The translations under genes were made by a program, and so were the position numbers. This document shows positions 32,229 through 37,069 of a stretch of 37,069 nt of DNA, in pieces. The first letter of the stretch is position 1. Each line of letters begins with the position of its first letter. Below the pieces are notes generated by a model, which made no database searches, had not been told where the DNA came from, and saw only the letters and a list, made by a program, of their open reading frames with translations. The stretch comes from CAUPWF01 sp964367905 (GTDB lineage Bacteria; Bacillota; Clostridia; Lachnospirales; Lachnospiraceae), in assembly GCA_964367905.1 (NCBI GenBank), contig CAYIZP010000033.1, positions 1-37,069 on the forward strand, read 5' to 3'.

Positions 32229-33710
32229 ATGCAAAAATATATTAAAATTCATGGAAATGATAATGTGGCTGTAGCATTGGAGCAGCTACAAGCAGGAATG
32301 CAGGTGAGCGAGTTGGGTATCGAGCTGGTATTGAGAGAAGATATTCCACAAGGTCATAAATTTGCACTTCGCTACATAGAAGAGGGGGAAGTAGTTATCA
32401 AGTATGCATATCCGATTGGTATGGCGAAGACTACGATTCAAGCTGGGGATTGGGTACACACCCACAATGTGAAGACTGGACTTGGTGATTTGTTAGATTA
32501 TACATTTGAGAAAGTAGAATGCGAAGAGCAGGTCAGTGAGAAACGATACTTTCAGGGGTATCGGAGAGCGGATGGAAAAGTGGGAATCCGTAATGAGATA
32601 TGGATTGTGCCAACGGTTGGTTGCGTGAATAATGTGGCGACTTCCATTGCTATGAAGGCACAGAAATTGATTCAAGGAAGTGTGGATGAGGTTGTTGCAT
32701 TTCCGCATCCTTATGGATGCTCCCAAATGGGAGAGGATCAAGATAATACAAGAACAATCTTGGCGGATTTGGTCAATCATCCCAATGCAGGTGGAGTGCT
32801 AGTACTTGGATTAGGGTGTGAGAATAGCAATATTGCTGAACTGAAGAAGTTCATTGGTGATTATGATGAGAAGAGAGTTAAGTTCTTGGTTGCACAAGAT
32901 TGTGAAGATGAGGTGGCAGATTCGTTGGCTTTGATTGAAGAATTGGTATCGTATGCCGGAATAGCTAGTAGGGAAGAGATTAGTTGTGAAGAATTAATCA
33001 TCGGTATGAAGTGTGGCGGATCGGACGGATTATCTGGGATTACGGCGAATCCAACGGTTGGGGCATTCTCGGACTTACTCATCTCCAAGGGCGGAACCAC
33101 GATTCTCACGGAAGTACCAGAGATGTTTGGTGCAGAGACGATTTTGATGAATCGCTGTGGAACGACAGAATTATTTGAGAAAACGGTGAAGTTAATCAAT
33201 GATTTCAAGGAATATTTTACGAGTCATAATCAAACCATCTATGAGAATCCATCTCCAGGAAATAAAGATGGTGGAATCACAACTCTAGAAGATAAATCTC
33301 TAGGGTGTACTCAAAAATCTGGAGCAGCAGAAGTAAAAGGTGTACTTGCTTATGGAGAGCCAGTAGCAGTGAAGGGGTTGAACCTATTAAGTTCCCCCGG
33401 GAATGATTTGGTTGCAGCAACAGCACTAGCGGCTTCTGGAGCACATATTGTGTTATTTACCACAGGGCGTGGGACACCATTTGCATGTCCAGTACCAACG
33501 GTGAAGATTTCTACGAATACTAGTTTGAATGATAAGAAAAATAACTGGATTGACTTCAACTGCGGAACCATGGTGGAAGGCGAGAGTCTAGAGTCTCTTG
33601 CAGAGAAGATGTTCGACTATGTGGTAGAGGTTGCTTCGGGCAAGAAAGTGAAGGCAGAAGTACAGGGATATCATGATATGGCAATCTTTAAGCAAGGGGT
33701 AACACTTTAG
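32229..33710 (+). CDS. uxaA: Altronate dehydratase
   Basis: This 493-residue enzyme dehydrates D-altronate to 2-keto-3-deoxygluconate. The N-terminal SAF domain (about 1-95, with HTHNVKTGLGD) is followed by the UxaA core: GYRRADGKVGIRNEIWIVPT, FPHPYGCSQMGEDQ, GLGCENSNI, MKCGGSDGLSGITANP and the C-terminal FTTGRGTPFACPVPTVKIS. GAGGAGGT precedes the ATG. It forms an operon with uxaB, 37 bp downstream. Its length is that of full two-domain UxaA. Confidence 0.96.
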   Translation: MQKYIKIHGNDNVAVALEQLQAGMQVSELGIELVLREDIPQGHKFALRYIEEGEVVIKYAYPIGMAKTTIQAGDWVHTHNVKTGLGDLLDYTFEKVECEEQVSEKRYFQGYRRADGKVGIRNEIWIVPTVGCVNNVATSIAMKAQKLIQGSVDEVVAFPHPYGCSQMGEDQDNTRTILADLVNHPNAGGVLVLGLGCENSNIAELKKFIGDYDEKRVKFLVAQDCEDEVADSLALIEELVSYAGIASREEISCEELIIGMKCGGSDGLSGITANPTVGAFSDLLISKGGTTILTEVPEMFGAETILMNRCGTTELFEKTVKLINDFKEYFTSHNQTIYENPSPGNKDGGITTLEDKSLGCTQKSGAAEVKGVLAYGEPVAVKGLNLLSSPGNDLVAATALAASGAHIVLFTTGRGTPFACPVPTVKISTNTSLNDKKNNWIDFNCGTMVEGESLESLAEKMFDYVVEVASGKKVKAEVQGYHDMAIFKQGVTL

Positions 33711-33747
33711 ATATTTATATGTACAGCAAAAAAAGAGGAGAGTGACG

Positions 33748-35223
33748 ATGAAGAAATTAAGTTATCAAACATTGAAAGAACAAGGATATAAAGGGTATTT
33801 GTTGGAGAATGCACCTGAGCGGGTGTTGCAGTTTGGCGAGGGGAATTTTCTGCGTGCATTTGTAGATTATTTTATTGATGTGATGAATGAGAAAGTGGGC
33901 TTCAACTCCAAGGTGGTTTTATGCCAACCGATTGCGCATGGGTTGACAGAGATGATTAATGAGCAGGAAGGGTTGTACACATTGTTTCTTCGTGGGTTTG
34001 AAGATGGGCGGAAGGTGAATCATAAGAGAGTAATCTCTTGTGTGAGTCGCTGCATCAATCCTTATGAGGACTACGAGGCGTTGTTGGAGTGTGCGAAGAA
34101 TCCAGAACTTCGATATATTGCATGCAATACGACAGAGGCTGGAATTGTCTATGATCCAAGTTGCAAGTTTGGAGATACGCCAGCTAACAGCTATCCTGGG
34201 AAGTTAACGCAATTTATGTATCGACGTTTTCAAGAGTTCGGAACACAAGAGGGAAAAGGATTTGTCATCCTCTCTTGCGAGTTGATCGATGACAATGGAA
34301 AGGAGTTAGAGAAATGTGTGAAGCAATATGCCAAGCAGTGGGAATTAGGAGAAGAATTTATTTCATGGTTGGAGCAAGAAAATATCTTCTGTTCTACCCT
34401 TGTGGATCGAATTGTCACGGGATATCCAAGGAATGAGGCGACTTCTATCTGTGAGGAATTGGGGTATCAGGATAATTTGATTAATACTGGGGAAGTATTT
34501 GGGTTTTGGGTAATCGAAGGACCAGAAAAATTAAAAGAAGAGCTTCCATTTGAGGAGGCAGGACTTCCAGTGATTATTACCGATAATCATAAACCATACA
34601 AGCAACGCAAGGTTCGTATCTTGAATGGTGCTCATACTTCGTTTGTCTTGGGTGCACACCTAGCAGGGCAGAAGATTGTACGTGACTGCATGGATGATGA
34701 AGTGATTAATGGGTTTATGAATCGAACAATCTATGAGGAGATTATCCCGACTTTGGATTTACCAATGGAGGAATTGGAAGAGTTTGCTGCTTCTGTAACA
34801 GAGCGCTTCAAGAATCCATTTATCGACCATGAATTATTGGCTATTTCTCTTAATTCTACTTCTAAATGGAAAGCAAGAGTCATGCCATCGCTAAAAGAAT
34901 ACGTAAAGAGAAAGGGTGAACTACCAAAGTACATTACGGCATCATTTGCCATGTATGTTGCATTCTTCAATGGTCATACATTGACCGGTGAGGGTCTTAT
35001 TGGGACTTGTAACGGGGAAGATTATTTGATCAAGGATGATAAAGAGGTGCTCGAATTCTATTACGCACATAAAGATGATGATGTAAATGAACTTGTGCAT
35101 CATGTTGTGACCAATGTGGGGTTCTGGGGAGAGGATCTGAGTCTGATAGAGGGATTTGAAGAGAAGGTGGTGGAAATACTTATGGAAATTAGAGAAAATG
35201 GTGCTGTTTCTAGTATGAAATGA
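33748..35223 (+). CDS. uxaB: Tagaturonate reductase (altronate oxidoreductase)
   Basis: This 491-residue enzyme of the polyol-specific long-chain dehydrogenase family reduces tagaturonate to altronate with NADH. The nucleotide-binding lead is RVLQFGEGNFLRAFVDYFID. The catalytic region includes RKVRILNGAHTSFVLGAHLA, with the Lys/Asn/His set of the family. ATG 33748 is chosen, with GAGGAG 7 nt upstream; GTG 33742 is too close. UxaC, UxaB and UxaA together turn galacturonate into 2-keto-3-deoxygluconate. The KDG kinase and aldolase are not in this window. Confidence 0.94.
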   Translation: MKKLSYQTLKEQGYKGYLLENAPERVLQFGEGNFLRAFVDYFIDVMNEKVGFNSKVVLCQPIAHGLTEMINEQEGLYTLFLRGFEDGRKVNHKRVISCVSRCINPYEDYEALLECAKNPELRYIACNTTEAGIVYDPSCKFGDTPANSYPGKLTQFMYRRFQEFGTQEGKGFVILSCELIDDNGKELEKCVKQYAKQWELGEEFISWLEQENIFCSTLVDRIVTGYPRNEATSICEELGYQDNLINTGEVFGFWVIEGPEKLKEELPFEEAGLPVIITDNHKPYKQRKVRILNGAHTSFVLGAHLAGQKIVRDCMDDEVINGFMNRTIYEEIIPTLDLPMEELEEFAASVTERFKNPFIDHELLAISLNSTSKWKARVMPSLKEYVKRKGELPKYITASFAMYVAFFNGHTLTGEGLIGTCNGEDYLIKDDKEVLEFYYAHKDDDVNELVHHVVTNVGFWGEDLSLIEGFEEKVVEILMEIRENGAVSSMK

Positions 35224-35263
35224 TAGGTTTTGCAAAAAAATACAATTATATTTCATAAAAATC

Positions 35264-35291
35264 TTGCAAAAATTCATAATGATGTTATGAT
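35264..35291 (+). promoter_or_regulatory. Promoter of the GntR-type regulator gene
   Basis: TTGCAA (35264-35269), 16 bp, TATGAT (35286-35291). The sequence TTGCAAAAA occurs at 35230 and again at 35264, a possible direct repeat for autoregulation. Confidence 0.45.
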
Positions 35292-35318
35292 AATAAAAAA
35301 AGCAAGGGGTGTGATTTG

Positions 35319-36035
35319 GTGTTGAAACTACCATTATATCAAGAGGTTTATCAAAAAATCAAAAATTTAATTCGCACGGGTGAGTATGAAGTTGGAGAAT
35401 TTTTACCCCCAGAAGGAGAGTTAGAAGCACAATATGAGGTATCTAGAACGACGATTCGTAAAGTGATTAATATGTTAGCATCAGAAGGGTATGTAGAAGT
35501 AAAGCAAGGGAGAGGAACTAGCGTTCTTGATTTTCATTCAACACAAAAGTTGAATGGGATTACATCGATTAGTGAAACCTTGCGTAAGCGAGGGATGGAT
35601 GTCTGTTCTAAGGGAGTGTATATCGATACAGTTCCTGTGACACCAAAGACAGCTGAGAAATTGCAGATCAAAGAAGGTGAGGAGATTTTCAGGATGCAAA
35701 GGGTGATTTGGGCAGATGATGTGCCAATTGCGATTATGGAAAATTATATTCAGTGTGAATTAGCACCAAGTTTAGATAATCGTTCGAGTGAAATTCAATC
35801 TTTGTATAGATTTTTAGAGGAACATTATGATTTGCATATAGATTTTGCTAAGGATATTATATCAGCGAAGAGTGCAGAATTTTCTGAGTCACAGATTCTT
35901 AACATCAGACCTGGGGCAGCGTTGTTGACACTGAGACGAATTACTTATATGCAAGGTCGACCTATTACTTATGATAAAACAACCATTAGAGCTGACAAAT
36001 ATCGATTTGAAATTGAATCAGAGGGTAGAGAATAA
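35319..36035 (+). CDS. GntR-family regulator, HutC/UTRA type
   Basis: The protein of about 238 residues has a winged helix at residues 4-70 (LYQEVYQKIKNLIRTG, VSRTTIRKVINMLASEGY, KQGRGTSV). A UTRA effector domain (about 90-235) follows, with IFRMQRVIWADDVPIAIMEN and RRITYMQGRPITYDKT. This subfamily usually senses sugar phosphates or small metabolites. Possible starts are TTG 35316 and GTG 35319; GTG with AAGGGG 9 nt upstream is preferred. It has its own promoter and a terminator before deoC, so its target could be uxaAB, deoC or genes beyond the window. It is not of the FadR-type subfamily that includes UxuR/ExuR. Confidence 0.88.
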   Translation: MLKLPLYQEVYQKIKNLIRTGEYEVGEFLPPEGELEAQYEVSRTTIRKVINMLASEGYVEVKQGRGTSVLDFHSTQKLNGITSISETLRKRGMDVCSKGVYIDTVPVTPKTAEKLQIKEGEEIFRMQRVIWADDVPIAIMENYIQCELAPSLDNRSSEIQSLYRFLEEHYDLHIDFAKDIISAKSAEFSESQILNIRPGAALLTLRRITYMQGRPITYDKTTIRADKYRFEIESEGRE

Positions 36036-36057
36036 CATATTTTAAATAACTAGAATT

Positions 36058-36134
36058 GAGACAAACATATCTATTTGAAGGTATCTATAAAAGGTATCTT
36101 TATTGAGAAAAAATAGATATGTTTGTCTCTTTTT
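36058..36134 (+). terminator. Long-stem terminator after the GntR-type gene
   Basis: Perfect 19-bp arms 36058-36076 and 36111-36129 (core ACAAACATATCTATTT) enclose a 34-nt loop containing a GGTATCT direct repeat and are followed by TTTTT (36130-36134). Confidence 0.8.
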
Positions 36135-36214
36135 GCGCATTTGTTTATGCAATGTGCATATAAAATAAGAAATCATCATACAAAAAAAGATGTTTATTTA
36201 TTAAATAATACATA

Positions 36215-36243
36215 TTGACCACGAAAGATAGTCATGATAATAT
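36215..36243 (+). promoter_or_regulatory. Promoter of the deoC-like gene
   Basis: TTGACC (36215-36220) is followed by GATAAT (36236-36241, 15-bp spacing) or TAATAT (36238-36243, 17 bp). Upstream at 36134-36158 lies an inverted repeat TGCGCATT / AATGTGCA that may be an operator. Confidence 0.45.
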
Positions 36244-36282
36244 TTGTTTAAGAAAGGTTATTATGTTTATGGAGGAGAAACG

Positions 36283-37017
36283 ATGATTAGTTACAAAGAG
36301 ATACCAAGACTAATTGATGTTAGTGCAGTAAGGACAGATGTTACATATGATGAGTTGAAGTTGATTGCTCATCTCGCCGAAAAATATGATTTTGTTTGTG
36401 TCTTTGCAATGCCTTGTTTTACAGACAAGCTGAGAAGATTGATTACGAAACCTACAGTTATGCTTGGTGGGGTAGCAGGATTTCCGTCAGGAGCGGATAC
36501 GACTGAGAGCAAGATTGATTGTGCAAAAAGGATGGTTGAGCTTGGGTGTGATGAAGTCGATATGGTGATTAATGTAGGAGCCCTAAAGTCGAAAGATTAT
36601 CTAACTGTAGAAAATGATGTGAAGGCTGTTGTAAAAGCAGTGTTCCCCGTTCCAGTTAAGTCTATTTTAGAGATTAGTTACTTGACGGATGAAGAGATTA
36701 AGAAAGGTGCAGAACTTGCAGTGAGTGCGGGAGTTACTTATGTGAAGACAGGAACAGGATGGGCATCCAACCCAACTACAGTAGATACAATTAAGTTAAT
36801 CAAGTCCGTGGTTGGTAATCATGCAAAGATTAAAGCGGCAGGTGGTGTACGAACATTGGCTGATTTGGAGAATATGGTGGATGCTGGTTGTGATCGATTT
36901 GGAATTAGTGCAAAGTCAGCATTATCAATTCTGAATGAAGCATATACACGAGAAGGGATTGTTTTCCCAGATAAAGAATTATTAGAGAACTATGATGTAA
37001 GCAGTGTAAACTATTAA
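36283..37017 (+). CDS. deoC: DeoC-family aldolase (deoxyribose-phosphate aldolase-like)
   Basis: This 244-residue class I aldolase barrel has a Schiff-base Lys155 in TYVKTGTGW, a second Lys184 in IKAAGGVRTL and Asp93 in EVDMVINVGALKS, the catalytic set of 2-deoxyribose-5-phosphate aldolase, which yields acetaldehyde and glyceraldehyde 3-phosphate. ATG 36283 is chosen, with GGAGGAG upstream; an upstream in-frame extension from 36244 is not conserved-looking. It differs from housekeeping DERA in GTGW for STGF, so a related substrate is possible. The neighbouring UTRA regulator suggests a carbohydrate catabolic locus continuing to the right. Confidence 0.85.
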   Translation: MISYKEIPRLIDVSAVRTDVTYDELKLIAHLAEKYDFVCVFAMPCFTDKLRRLITKPTVMLGGVAGFPSGADTTESKIDCAKRMVELGCDEVDMVINVGALKSKDYLTVENDVKAVVKAVFPVPVKSILEISYLTDEEIKKGAELAVSAGVTYVKTGTGWASNPTTVDTIKLIKSVVGNHAKIKAAGGVRTLADLENMVDAGCDRFGISAKSALSILNEAYTREGIVFPDKELLENYDVSSVNY

Positions 37018-37069
37018 AAAGTCCAGCTAATAATTGTCAATAGTAAAATAAAAAAATAATGATTTTATT

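Noticed and set aside
1..37069. CRISPR array, tRNA or rRNA genes, prophage genes, toxin-antitoxin pairs
   Set aside because: No regularly spaced repeats, no cloverleaf sequences other than the tRNA-like ends of tmRNA, and no phage or toxin families were recognised.

Overview
The window looks like chromosomal DNA of a low-GC anaerobic Firmicute, most likely Clostridia of the Lachnospiraceae type. This is inferred from strong AGGAGG-type ribosome binding sites, AddAB rather than RecBCD, a lactose/cellobiose-type PTS, a tmRNA with a nine-codon tag and a Firmicute-style purine riboswitch. No species is claimed. There are no tRNA or rRNA genes and no CRISPR array.

Region 1 (1-6000) is a PTS locus for a beta-glycoside. 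A truncated PRD-type regulator reads leftward off the window. It faces the operon IIB-IIC-IIA-6-phospho-glycosidase (2619-5997). A transposase-bearing insertion sequence (about 724-2510) lies between the regulator and the operon, and seems to have separated a good promoter (651-679) from the first operon gene. The GH1 enzyme has Gln at the usual acid/base Glu, as in plant myrosinases. A GC-rich 18-bp hairpin closes the region.

Region 2 (6000-11850) holds a small PsiE-like membrane protein and then a purine catabolic operon: guanine deaminase and the three xanthine dehydrogenase subunits (Mo, FAD, 2Fe-2S). It is preceded by what reads as a guanine-class purine riboswitch. Guanine would be deaminated to xanthine and then oxidised to urate. 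The switch would be expected to turn the genes on.

Region 3 (11850-18210) carries a chemoreceptor, the tmRNA gene on the minus strand, a membrane-bound diguanylate cyclase and an OmpR-type two-component system.

Region 4 (18180-30460) is housekeeping: hisH-hisF, ung, a TPR membrane protein, hflX, a DapF-like protein whose two catalytic Cys are both Ser, and addB-addA, which overlap by 56 bp.

Region 5 (30500-37069) is hexuronate use. uxaC diverges from uxaA-uxaB around an almost mirror-symmetric control region: two LacI/cre-type 14-mers flank a 50-bp palindrome. A GntR/UTRA regulator and a DeoC-family aldolase follow. The last 52 bases after the aldolase gene show nothing I can identify.
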